From Turicibacter sp. (GTDB lineage: Bacteria > Bacillota > Bacilli > MOL361 > Turicibacteraceae): a stretch of DNA of 28,009 bases. The position numbers and the translations under genes were made by a program. The stretch is from NCBI GenBank assembly GCA_030531025.1, contig JAUMTV010000026.1:1-28009 (forward strand), written 5' to 3'. The notes under the pieces were generated by a model. The model saw only the letters and a program-made list of their open reading frames with translations. It was not told the DNA's origin and did not search any database. This document shows, piece after piece, positions 1 to 7,110 of the stretch (position 1 is its first letter; every line of letters starts with the position of its first letter).

Positions 1-53
1 CGCTACTAGGGCTTAAAAATTTTCTATGAAGAAAATTTATCTGGACTTATATA
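1..53. repeat. Partial copy of the CTGGACT palindromic repeat
   Basis: Positions 27-53 are identical to the right half of the repeat at 2110-2149 and 23923-23962 (a GAAGAAAATTTATCTGGACTTATATA-like block). Its left arm is degraded (CTAGGGCTTAAAAATTTTC), much as in the copy at 2101-2149. It probably belongs to another copy of the nested element that runs off the window's left edge. Confidence 0.7.
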
Positions 54-103
54 GTTTTATTATATAGGGTTAATAGTTACCTATTCAAAGAGGAGGGGTT
101 TAA

Positions 104-784
104 TTGTTAGGAACAATTGTTAATACAGGCGCGATTATTTTAGGTGGAAGTATTGGTCTTATTTTTAAAAGAGGACTACCAGAGAAGCTGAGTAAACAAG
201 TGATGAATGGATTAGCACTATGTGTTCTTTATATTGGGATTAGTGGAACAATGCAAGGTAAAAATGCATTAATCATTATTTTATCAATGGTTATTGGAAC
301 ATTAATTGGAGAGTTATTAAATTTAGATTGTCGGGTAAATAGTCTAGGTAATTGGTTAGAGTGTAAGTTTAAAAGTAAAGATAACCATACTTCAATTTCA
401 GAAGGATTTGTGAGTGCTAGTTTATTATTTTGTGTGGGGGCAATGGCTATTGTCGGTTCATTACAAGATAGTTTAAGTAGTGATGCTTCGATGCTTTATA
501 CTAAAGCAATGTTAGATGGTATTTCATCTGTCATCTTTTCAGCTAGTTTAGGGATTGGCGTCATTTTATCGAGTGTTTTTGTTTTTATCTATCAGGGGAC
601 AATTACATTATTAGCTAGTTTGATGGCTCCCTTTTTAACGGATTTGGTTATTGGAGAAATGACGTGTGTCGGATCGATATTAATTATTGGTTTGGCTTTA
701 AATATGCTAGGAGTAACAAATTTGAAATTAATGAACTTTGTTCCTGCTATTTTTATTCCAATTCTTTTAATTCTTATCTTTTGA
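104..784 (+). CDS. DUF554 family integral membrane protein
   Basis: The 226-residue protein is almost entirely hydrophobic, with about six or seven predicted membrane segments and short charged loops. It matches my memory of the DUF554 (YdfK/YqgA-like) family: an opening LGTIVNTGAIILGGSIGL with a Gly-rich first helix, and a central GAMAIVGSLQDSLSSD stretch followed by a DGISSVIFSASLG-type helix. The transport role of the family is not established. The TTG start is chosen because AGGAGGGG lies at 91-98, five bases upstream, and no better start exists. It stands alone on this strand, followed by about 100 bases before the next (broken) gene. I see no clear terminator after it. Confidence 0.85.
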   Translation: MLGTIVNTGAIILGGSIGLIFKRGLPEKLSKQVMNGLALCVLYIGISGTMQGKNALIIILSMVIGTLIGELLNLDCRVNSLGNWLECKFKSKDNHTSISEGFVSASLLFCVGAMAIVGSLQDSLSSDASMLYTKAMLDGISSVIFSASLGIGVILSSVFVFIYQGTITLLASLMAPFLTDLVIGEMTCVGSILIIGLALNMLGVTNLKLMNFVPAIFIPILLILIF

Positions 785-883
785 TTTGGTAATCATTTCA
801 AGCTGATAATATTAGAAAACAAAAAATGACAAATGTTGAATTAAAAACTCGTTATAATCAAATGTGAAATAGGGGGAAATTTC

Positions 884-1489
884 ATGATTAAAGATATAAC
901 GGAATTTATTTTTGTTGAACATGAATTAGAGGCAGCAGATATTATCTTTATTCCAGGATCTTACTTTTTAGAACCGAGTGTTCAGGCTGCTAAGCTCTGA
1001 TCACGAGGATACGCTAACTATGTTCTCCCATTAGGAAAATATAGTATATTAACGAATTGTTTTTCTTTACCAGATGAATTATCTAAACAATCTAAAGAAA
1101 CGTATGAGACAGAGTGGGCTTATATGTCATCTATTCTTAGACACGAAGGCGTTTCAAGCGAGGCAATCTTAAAAGAAGATGAAGCTAGAAATACGTTTGA
1201 AAATGCCTTTAATTGTCGAAAGGTAACGGATCGATTAGGCCTAAATATTCAAAAGGCAATTGTTTGTACGCAAGACTTTCATGCGAGGCGATGTTTAATG
1301 TACTTTCAATGGGCGTATCCAGATGCAAAAATTATGATTTGCCCGATAGAAACCCAGCAAATTAATAAACATAATTGGTTTAAACATTCAAAAGGCATTG
1401 AACGAGTCATGGGAGAATTAATGCGTTGTGGAACACAGTTTGTTGAAGCAATTCCTGATTATTACCTTCAAAAAAGCTGTGAGATTTAA
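884..1489 (+). pseudogene. YdcF/DUF218-like protein, interrupted by an in-frame TGA
   Basis: Reading from the ATG at 884 (AGGGGGAA ribosome site at 871-878) gives a 201-codon frame that is open apart from a TGA at 998-1000. The two halves together look like a full DUF218 (YdcF/SanA-type) protein: DIIFIPGS near residue 20, an alpha-helical AAKL-[stop]-SRGYANYVLPLG segment, AIVCTQDFHARR near residue 125, and a C-terminal WFKHSKGIERVMGELMR helix. The stop replaces one residue in a helix where Trp, Tyr or similar is common, so a TGG-to-TGA change is the simplest explanation. TGA is a real stop elsewhere in this window (for example for glgC). The downstream ATG at 1124 could give only a 121-residue fragment lacking the N-terminal nucleotide-fold strand. 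DUF218 proteins are linked to envelope metabolism, but their reaction is uncertain. Confidence 0.75.
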
Positions 1490-1510
1490 AAAAAGATTGG
1501 ATGTGTAAGA

Positions 1511-1948
1511 ATGATTGATGATGTATTTGGTGAGAAACTACCTAATCAAACTTATATTGATCGAGAGGGAGTTTATGCCATTATTTTAAATGATAAAAAT
1601 GAAGTTGCAACTGTCCGTTTACCGCATGGTTATTTTTTACCAGGGGGCGGGTTAGAGGAATCAGAAAGTAAAGAAGCCTGTCTAAGACGTGAATGTATCG
1701 AGGAGCTTGGTTGGGACATCGAAATTAATCAATTTATTTGTAAAGCTTCAAACTATTATTACTCAACTTATCGTAACCTTTATTTACATGCAACAGGCTA
1801 TTTCTACTTGGCAACAAAATTAGAACAGATAGCCCAACCGATCGAACACGATCATGAATTAGTATGGCTCAGTTTAGATGACTGTTTAAGTCAACTTCAC
1901 TTAGATCACCAGGCATGGGCCATTGGGAAAGTGGCACATTTACTATAA
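1511..1948 (+). CDS. Nudix hydrolase (MutT-like)
   Basis: The 145-residue protein carries a complete Nudix box at residues 46-68, G-x5-E-x7-RECIEELGW, with the Mg-binding REUxEE glutamates E61, E64 and E65. It would hydrolyse a nucleoside diphosphate linked to another group; the substrate cannot be read from the sequence. The length is typical of a single-domain MutT-like enzyme. The ribosome site before the ATG is weak (TTGGATG), and the gene begins only 21 bases after the broken DUF218 gene, so translation may once have been coupled. The stop codon at 1946-1948 overlaps the left arm of the terminator-like inverted repeat described below. Confidence 0.9.
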   Translation: MIDDVFGEKLPNQTYIDREGVYAIILNDKNEVATVRLPHGYFLPGGGLEESESKEACLRRECIEELGWDIEINQFICKASNYYYSTYRNLYLHATGYFYLATKLEQIAQPIEHDHELVWLSLDDCLSQLHLDHQAWAIGKVAHLL

Positions 1949-2109
1949 AGAAAAAAGACATTCTATATATAAACAGATAAGTATTCTACATCTAAGGTAG
2001 CAAATAAAAAATAATAATCTCTTTTACCTATCAAGACATCCTATAGTCCAGAGGTCCCCTGCCTTGCGAAGCAAGTATCTTCCACTTAGCTGTCTACCAT
2101 TGCTAGGGT

Positions 2110-2149
2110 TAAAAAAATTCTTTGAAGAAAATTTATCTGGACTTATATA
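2110..2149. repeat. C-type CTGGACT repeat (right half intact)
   Basis: These 40 bases are identical to 23923-23962. The core TTCTTTGAAGAA is palindromic. In the full copy at 23915-23956 the whole unit is an imperfect palindrome with AGTCCAG and CTGGACT ends; here the left AGTCCAG arm is missing and replaced by CTAGGGT. Confidence 0.8.
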
Positions 2150-2153
2150 TATA

Positions 2154-2196
2154 AGTCCAGATAAGTTTTTCATATCGGAAAACTTTTATCTGGACT
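2154..2196. repeat. D-type AGTCCAG...CTGGACT palindrome
   Basis: This 43-bp imperfect palindrome starts with AGTCCAGATAAG and ends with CTTTTATCTGGACT around a CATATCGG centre. Its complement matches 23789-23831 at 42 of 43 positions. It would form a stable cruciform or RNA hairpin. Confidence 0.85.
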
Positions 2197-2356
2197 ATAG
2201 GGTGCTTTAGTATTAAAGCGGCTTACCAACTAAGACTGATGTAGCATTATAAAATACATTTCTGTTTATATATAGTAATAGATGTCTTTTTTCTTTGAAT
2301 GAAATAGAGCGTTTCGTTTACAATAGTAGATGAATAAATTTCTTACAAAAAAACTA

Positions 2357-2385
2357 TTATACCGTAATTTAATGTATGCTATAAT
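2357..2385 (+). promoter_or_regulatory. Predicted promoter of the aminopeptidase gene
   Basis: A consensus TATAAT at 2380-2385 is preceded by TGC, giving an extended -10. The -35 position 17 bases upstream (TTATAC, 2357-2362) is poor, which extended -10 promoters tolerate. The ATG lies about 30 bases downstream of the -10 box. Confidence 0.6.
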
Positions 2386-2416
2386 AGTAGCAATATTTGA
2401 AAAGGAGTGAGTTTCC

Positions 2417-3661
2417 ATGTTAGAAACCTTAAAATGTCGTCGTCAGACGTTAGGGGCAAATATTAAGGATAATTCATTATTAATTTTATTATCAGGGGAA
2501 GCACCTGTTCGTTCAGGTGATCAATTTTATGAATATACACCACACCGTAATTTTTATTATTTAACAAACTTAGACCGTCCAAAAATGGCTTATGTTTTAC
2601 GTAAAATTAATGGTGTGATGGAAGACTATTTATTTATCGAAACAGTTTCAGAAGTTGAAGAAAAATGGACTGGGAAGCGCATGAGTGCGCAAGAAGCAAA
2701 AGAAATTTCAGGTATTAAAAATGTATTCCCTGAGAGTGAATTACGCCCAATGTTAGGTCGTTGGTTATTAAATGACGCGTTTGAAAATGCTTATTTTGAT
2801 TTTGAACGTGGATCATATAATCACCCAGATACAATCCAAGTTCAATTCGCAAAAGAATTAAAACGCCAATATCCATTTTTACATGTTCAAAATATTTATC
2901 AAGACATTACAGCATTACGCTTAATTAAATCTGAAGATGAAATTGCTAATATGCGTACAGCTATTGAAAAGACACGTCTTGGAATTGAAAGTTTAATGAA
3001 AAACTCAAAACCAGGAATGTATGAGTATCAGTTAGAGGCGCACTATGATTTTACAATTAAAACAGAAGGTGTTAAAAAGACATCATTCCATACGATTGCA
3101 GCTTCAGGAGCAAATGCCACTGTGTTACATTATGATAGAAATGATTCAATTTGTCATGATGGAGATTTAATCCTATTTGATTTAGGATGTGAGTGGAATT
3201 ATTATTGTTCAGATATTTCACGCACATTCCCAATTAATGGGAAATTCACTGATCGTCAACGCGCAGTATATCAAGCCGTATTAGATGCTCAATTAGCAAC
3301 AATTGAAATCATTAAGCCTGGGGTAGCGTTACAAGATGTGAATGAATTTGCACGTAAAAAATTAGCTGAAGGTTGTAAAAAATTAGGATTAATTGAAAAT
3401 GATGATGAATTATCAAAATACTATTATCACGGAATTGGTCATTACTTAGGATTAGACACTCATGATGTTGGTGGCCGTGGTGGTGTATTACAGCCAGGTA
3501 TGGTTATTACGATTGAACCAGGATTATACATTGCTGAAGAAGGAATCGGAATTCGTATTGAAGATGATATCTTAGTTACAAAAGATGGACATGAAAATTT
3601 ATCAAAAGATATCATTAAATCAATTGAAGATATTGAAGCATTCATGGCTGAAAAAAAATAA
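2417..3661 (+). CDS. pepP: Xaa-Pro aminopeptidase (M24B, aminopeptidase P)
   Basis: This 414-residue cytosolic metallopeptidase removes N-terminal residues that precede proline. An aminopeptidase-P N-terminal domain (about residues 1-135, with SGEAPVRSGDQFYEYTPHRNFYYLTNL-like sequence) is followed by a pita-bread M24 domain (about 170-405). All five dinuclear metal ligands can be placed: D255 in ILFDLGC, D266 in SDISRTFP, H342 in GIGHYLGLDTHD, E367 in TIEPGLY and E382 in IRIEDDILV. The length fits the family. AAGGAG at 2402-2407 sets the ATG start. The gene is monocistronic, with its own promoter and a terminator at 3672-3709. The symbol pepP is by family; a close YpdF-like or PapA naming is also possible. 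Confidence 0.93.
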   Translation: MLETLKCRRQTLGANIKDNSLLILLSGEAPVRSGDQFYEYTPHRNFYYLTNLDRPKMAYVLRKINGVMEDYLFIETVSEVEEKWTGKRMSAQEAKEISGIKNVFPESELRPMLGRWLLNDAFENAYFDFERGSYNHPDTIQVQFAKELKRQYPFLHVQNIYQDITALRLIKSEDEIANMRTAIEKTRLGIESLMKNSKPGMYEYQLEAHYDFTIKTEGVKKTSFHTIAASGANATVLHYDRNDSICHDGDLILFDLGCEWNYYCSDISRTFPINGKFTDRQRAVYQAVLDAQLATIEIIKPGVALQDVNEFARKKLAEGCKKLGLIENDDELSKYYYHGIGHYLGLDTHDVGGRGGVLQPGMVITIEPGLYIAEEGIGIRIEDDILVTKDGHENLSKDIIKSIEDIEAFMAEKK

Positions 3662-3671
3662 ATTATACGAT

Positions 3672-3709
3672 AAAAAGGTAAGGACTTTACTTAAACTTCT
3701 TACCTTTTT
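3672..3709 (+). terminator. Intrinsic terminator after pepP
   Basis: AAAAAGGTAAG and CTTACCTTTTT form an 11-bp stem with a T run, starting 10 bases after the stop codon. Confidence 0.85.
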
Positions 3710-3730
3710 ACTGATTAAGAGTACAGGTAA

Positions 3731-3770
3731 TAAGAAAAGGGAGAACATCTGATTGTTCTCCCTTTTCTTA
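3731..3770 (-). terminator. Terminator of the short Na/Pi cotransporter gene
   Basis: A perfect 16-bp stem, TAAGAAAAGGGAGAAC and its complement, surrounds an 8-base loop. Its right arm contains the stop codon of the leftward gene. It is symmetric enough to act from both sides. Confidence 0.85.
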
Positions 3771-4730
3771 TTGATAATGTCGATAAGACGATTGATTTTT
3801 ATCATGAAAAATTGTTTGAGCAAACTTAACGAAAACTTTACTAAATGGTAAAAATAAAATAACCGTTGATAAATTAAAAAAGAGTTGTGCATTGGCAATT
3901 TGTCGTTCTGGAGTTGCGCTAAATGTTGCAGTGAAATCAATCAATACATCAATAAATGGTAGGAAGAGTAGCGTTCCTAAAATATTAAATGTAAAGTGAA
4001 TTAGTGCCGCTTGCTTACCAGCGGTGTTTCCCCCTAAACTAGAAAGTATAGCTGTTAGACAAGTTCCTATTTCATGCCCAAATAGAACGGGAATGGCTGT
4101 ATAAAGGGTAATGGATCCAGTTGAAACAAGCGAGATTAAAATGGCCGTAGACGCTGATGAACTTTGAATTAAAAATGTAATAGACATTCCAAGCAGAATA
4201 CACATTAACGGATTTCCTTGAACATTAAAAATTAATCGTTGGAATAAGTCTGATGAAACGATAGGGTTCATAGATGACTTCACAATTTCAAGCCCAAGAA
4301 AGAGCATTCCAAAACTAAATAGAAAATGTCCAATATGATAAAGCTTCTTGTTTCGTGAAAAGAGCATGATTGTGGCTCCTAAAAAGATAAAGCCTGGAAT
4401 AAAATTGGTCAGATTTAACGTAATAAGCTGAGTCGTAATCGTTGTTCCAAGGTTTGCTCCCATAATTACACCTGTAGCTTGTAATAACGTCATGAGTCCT
4501 GCATCAACAAGACCAACAACTAAAACAGTAATTGCTGAACTACTTTGAACAAGCGCTGTAAAGAGACAACCGATTAATGCCCCTTTATAAGGTGAGGTAA
4601 TTGTTGTTGAAACAGTTTCTTTAAGTTTATTACCAGCTAACGATTTTAATGCTCCACTCATTTGTCGCATTCCATATAAAAAAAGGCCGAGACCACAAAA
4701 TAAGCTAAGTACGATTGGTAGTACAGTCAT
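3768..4730 (-). CDS. Na/Pi cotransporter family protein, short form without PhoU domain
   Basis: The 320-residue membrane protein has two inverted Na_Pi_cotrans repeats, each with the family's QSSSA signature: Q62-SSSA and Q189-SSSA. Other conserved pieces are GLGLFLYGMRQMSGAL at the N-terminus and GANLGTTITTQLI. Members of the SLC34/NptA/YjbB group move phosphate with sodium across the membrane. Unlike the neighbour at 5123-6742 it stops right after the second transport repeat and lacks the cytosolic PhoU-like domain. The ATG at 4730 is preferred over a GTG nine bases upstream because AGGAG sits eight bases before it, while the GTG overlaps that site. It may export or import phosphate; direction cannot be read here. 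Confidence 0.88.
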   Translation of the reverse strand: MTVLPIVLSLFCGLGLFLYGMRQMSGALKSLAGNKLKETVSTTITSPYKGALIGCLFTALVQSSSAITVLVVGLVDAGLMTLLQATGVIMGANLGTTITTQLITLNLTNFIPGFIFLGATIMLFSRNKKLYHIGHFLFSFGMLFLGLEIVKSSMNPIVSSDLFQRLIFNVQGNPLMCILLGMSITFLIQSSSASTAILISLVSTGSITLYTAIPVLFGHEIGTCLTAILSSLGGNTAGKQAALIHFTFNILGTLLFLPFIDVLIDFTATFSATPERQIANAQLFFNLSTVILFLPFSKVFVKFAQTIFHDKNQSSYRHYQ

Positions 4731-4872
4731 TATTTTCACTCCTATTGATATTGTTGTCTTTAGAGTGTACGTGTTTAATCGGTGAATTAGTCCATAAATT
4801 CTTCGACGAAATTGAATAAACTGCTTAATTTTAAGTCATAATAAGTCAGCTTATTTGAAAGAGGGAGATGTC

Positions 4873-5079
4873 GTGATTATGAATCATGTATTATTCAAAG
4901 TTGTTGAACTAGAAGAAAGATTTCGAGCAACATTAGAAACGGGAGGGCCAATTGATCGCATCGTTAGTGAGGCTCAATTAAAAACATTAGACTTTTTTAA
5001 ATATCATCCAATTCGCAGTCAAGAGGAAGCAAATGAATTATTAATGGCGATGAATCTCGTATTTGGAATAGAAAACTAA
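4873..5079 (+). CDS. Small uncharacterised protein
   Basis: I do not recognise this protein of about 68 residues. It has a beta-rich N-terminal half (HVLFKVVELEERFRATLETGG) and a helical C-terminus (RSQEEANELLMAMNLVFG). The start is uncertain. GTG at 4873 has AGGGAG five bases upstream; ATG at 4879 is eleven bases from it; TTG at 4855 has no ribosome site but would add KEGDVV, giving an N-terminus (KEGDVVIMNHVLFKVVEL) that looks like a small SH3-like barrel. It is transcribed divergently from the short Na/Pi gene and convergently with the long one. A shared terminator lies at 5081-5116. The frame is probably real because of its ribosome site and the terminator placed two bases after its stop. 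Confidence 0.7.
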   Translation: MIMNHVLFKVVELEERFRATLETGGPIDRIVSEAQLKTLDFFKYHPIRSQEEANELLMAMNLVFGIEN

Positions 5080-5080
5080 T

Positions 5081-5116
5081 AAAAAAGAAGCTAAGGCGTT
5101 CCCTAGCTTCTTTTTT
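5081..5116. terminator. Bidirectional terminator
   Basis: AAAAAAGAAGCTAAGG and CCCTAGCTTCTTTTTT form a long stem with a four-base loop, between two convergent genes. The A run and T run let it work in both directions. Confidence 0.88.
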
Positions 5117-5122
5117 ATTTAA

Positions 5123-6742
5123 TTATTTTTTGAAATTATCATCTAAGCTTAAAATATATTCAGCAATATTAATAGAATGATCACCAATACGTTCAAAGTT
5201 TGAAATGGCGTCTAAGAATACTGCACCGCTGTGAGCATTACATTTATTTTGACTTAGTCGTTGAATATGTTTATCGCGTAATAATTCTTCTAAACGGTCG
5301 ATATTTTCTTCAAAAATAACAGTGTCATTTGCTTTTTGACGGTTATTATTTTTGTAACTCGCATAAGAAGAGTTAATTGATTCAAGAGTATAGTTATACA
5401 TTAATTTTAATTCTTCAATTGCATCGTTTGTAAATTTAAGCTTGCCTGTTGAAACTTCTTCAGCTAATTCAGCAATATTTTTGCTATGATCACCGATGCG
5501 TTCAATATCACTCACGATTTTAATCATCGAAGTAATACGATTTGTATCAACTTCTGTAATATCATGAGAAGAGATTGCCACTAAGAATGTGGATAAATCA
5601 CGTTCTAAACGATTAATTTCTGATTCATTTTCATAGACTTTTTTCAAATCAGTGACTTTACCATCGATTAAAGCATTTGTTGCAAGTGTTAAGTTTTCTT
5701 TTGCTAAATCATACATTGTTAAACTTTCTTGGAATGCTTGCTCAAATGCAATCGCAGGTGTTTCAAGGAAACGACGATCTAAACGATTAATCGTTGGTTT
5801 TTCACCTTCTTTATCTTTAAGCGCTAAGTTAGATAGTTTAACAAATACACTAGCGAATGGTAGTAAGATAATTGCATTGACAAGATTGAAAATGGTATGT
5901 GCATTAGCAATTTGCTTGTCAATATCTCCACCCATATATACCACAACTTGTGAAAGGATATTAATCAATGGTAAGAAGATTAATGTTCCAATTAAGTTAA
6001 ATGATAAGTGAATGAATGCAGCTTTCTTAGCAACATTATTAGCATTTAAACTTGATAATAAAGCAGTAACACATGTTCCGATGTTGTTACCGAATAAGAT
6101 TGGAATTGCTACTTGTAAACTAATTGCACCTGTTGCAGCTAAGGATAAAAGAATTGCTGTAGATGCAGATGAACTTTGTACGACTGCAGTCATCGCTGCT
6201 CCGACTAAAATTCCTAAGAACATATTTCCTTCAAGAGCTAAAATTAAGTCTTGGAAAAATGTTGTTTCTGCAATTGGGCTCATGGCATCTTTCATAGCAG
6301 ATAACCCCATGAATAAAAGACCAAATCCAAAGATAATCTTCCCAATTTCTTTGCGTTTTTCTTGTTTCATAAATAAGATTAACGCTGCCCCGATAATGAT
6401 GAACAGCGGGATGTAATCATCAATTTTGAATGTGATTAACTGACCCGTAATCGTCGTTCCGATATTCGCCCCCATAATAACTCCTACGGCTTGGTATAAG
6501 CTCATAAGACCTGCGTTAACGAAACCAACGACCATAACGGTTGTTGCACTACTACTTTGTATAATTGCTGTGACAATAGTTCCTACTAAAGCCCCTTTAA
6601 GCGGATTCGTAATGGCTTTATCGAAGAATGATTTTAATCGTGATCCTGCTGCATTTTCAAGACCGTCTCCCATAAATTCCATACCGAATAAAAACAGAGC
6701 CAGTCCACTAAACAGACCTAGTAAGATGTTAATGTATTCCAT
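5123..6742 (-). CDS. Na/Pi cotransporter family protein with C-terminal PhoU-like domain
   Basis: The 539-residue protein has two Na_Pi_cotrans repeats (about residues 5-145 and 160-305), each with QSSSA (Q62 in QSSSATTV and a second in QSSSASTA). A GANIGTTITGQLI signature lies between them. A cytosolic PhoU-like helical domain follows (about 340-535) with two related motifs, SDIERIGDHSKNIAELAEE and SNFERIGDHSINIAEYI. This is the YjbB/NptA architecture: a sodium-coupled phosphate carrier with a built-in regulatory domain. The ATG at 6742 is chosen because GGAGG (complement of 6750-6754) lies just upstream; the frame stays open ten codons further without a ribosome site. The transport domain is clearly paralogous to the gene at 3768-4730. 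Confidence 0.92.
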   Translation of the reverse strand: MEYINILLGLFSGLALFLFGMEFMGDGLENAAGSRLKSFFDKAITNPLKGALVGTIVTAIIQSSSATTVMVVGFVNAGLMSLYQAVGVIMGANIGTTITGQLITFKIDDYIPLFIIIGAALILFMKQEKRKEIGKIIFGFGLLFMGLSAMKDAMSPIAETTFFQDLILALEGNMFLGILVGAAMTAVVQSSSASTAILLSLAATGAISLQVAIPILFGNNIGTCVTALLSSLNANNVAKKAAFIHLSFNLIGTLIFLPLINILSQVVVYMGGDIDKQIANAHTIFNLVNAIILLPFASVFVKLSNLALKDKEGEKPTINRLDRRFLETPAIAFEQAFQESLTMYDLAKENLTLATNALIDGKVTDLKKVYENESEINRLERDLSTFLVAISSHDITEVDTNRITSMIKIVSDIERIGDHSKNIAELAEEVSTGKLKFTNDAIEELKLMYNYTLESINSSYASYKNNNRQKANDTVIFEENIDRLEELLRDKHIQRLSQNKCNAHSGAVFLDAISNFERIGDHSINIAEYILSLDDNFKK

Positions 6743-6771
6743 ACAGTTACCTCCAAATTTTATCCTGTTCA

Positions 6772-6800
6772 ATCATACTACAAAAAGTTACAAATGAAAA
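6772..6800 (-). promoter_or_regulatory. Predicted promoter of the PhoU-fused Na/Pi gene
   Basis: On the minus strand TTTTCA (6795-6800) and TATGAT (6772-6777) are separated by 17 bases, about 30 bases before the start codon. The -35 box is only a partial match. Confidence 0.45.
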
Positions 6801-7033
6801 TAATATGTTAGTAGATTAATTTTATTTTAGATAAAAAAAAGCATTTTTGTCTGATAATCGGTTGAATTTACGTATTAAGTTCTTCATATAATAATATTTT
6901 ACGTATAACTTCAGTTTTAAGAAATTTGCCGAAAAATATGTATGTAATATCATACGAAATCAAAAACTAACCAGAGATTGCCGGATTTATTAGCATAATA
7001 TGAGGATAATTATAAAGAAGATTACTATATTAT
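6801..7033. other. Non-coding stretch between the divergent Na/Pi and suf transcription units
   Basis: No gene is visible. The 9-bp word TTTACGTAT occurs twice as direct repeats at 6867-6875 and 6898-6906, 31 bp apart (about three helical turns). A short dyad GTATG-6-CATAC lies at 6940-6955. These could be regulator sites for either flank, but I cannot assign a regulator. Confidence 0.35.
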
Positions 7034-7062
7034 TTGGTTTTAAGGTGTGAATTTAGTATAAT
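7034..7062 (+). promoter_or_regulatory. Predicted promoter of the suf operon
   Basis: TTGGTT (7034-7039) and a consensus TATAAT (7057-7062) are spaced by 17 bases. The start codon of sufC is about 48 bases beyond, with GGAGG in front of it. No riboswitch-like leader fits in this space. Confidence 0.65.
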
Positions 7063-7110
7063 AAAATTAATTTGAAAAAATGCAAATGACTTGAGTGGAG
7101 GAATTAAAAC

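Larger units (their letters stand above)
1963..2275. mobile_element. MITE-like nested inverted-repeat element, copy 1
   Basis: This 313-bp non-coding unit has perfect 15-bp terminal inverted repeats, CTATATATAAACAGA (1963-1977) and its complement (2261-2275). Inside is a second perfect 11-bp pair, CTATAGTCCAG (2041-2051) and CTGGACTATAG (2190-2200), and inside that a 43-bp palindrome (2154-2196) beside a related half-palindrome (2110-2149). A spacer at 2052-2109 holds a small CTTGC-GAA-GCAAG hairpin. The outer arm 1966-2051 is identical over 86 bp to the complement of 24764-24849, and the other arm resembles 23711-23795. No open frame is present, so it would need a transposase from elsewhere. 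I do not recognise the family. Confidence 0.7.
1947..2296 (+). terminator. Nudix-gene terminator split by an inserted repeat element
   Basis: A perfect 15-bp inverted repeat, AAAGAAAAAAGACAT at 1947-1961 and ATGTCTTTTTTCTTT at 2282-2296, lies directly after the Nudix stop codon. Brought together, the arms would make an A/T-rich hairpin ending in a T run, typical of an intrinsic terminator. Today the arms are separated by about 320 bp of nested repeat element. The reading as an original terminator with the element in its loop is inference; the arms are visible fact. Confidence 0.55.

Noticed and set aside
998..1000. TGA decoded as Trp or selenocysteine.
   Set aside because: Other genes in the window use TGG for Trp and TGA as a true stop (for example glgC and the DUF554 gene), and no SECIS-like hairpin is evident after it.
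1963..2275. CRISPR array or tandem repeats.
   Set aside because: The repeats are inverted and nested, with no regular direct repeat-spacer units and no cas genes.
5652..6416. Rightward open frames opposite the PhoU-fused Na/Pi transporter gene.
   Set aside because: They mirror a well-supported leftward gene, have no ribosome sites and no recognisable motifs.
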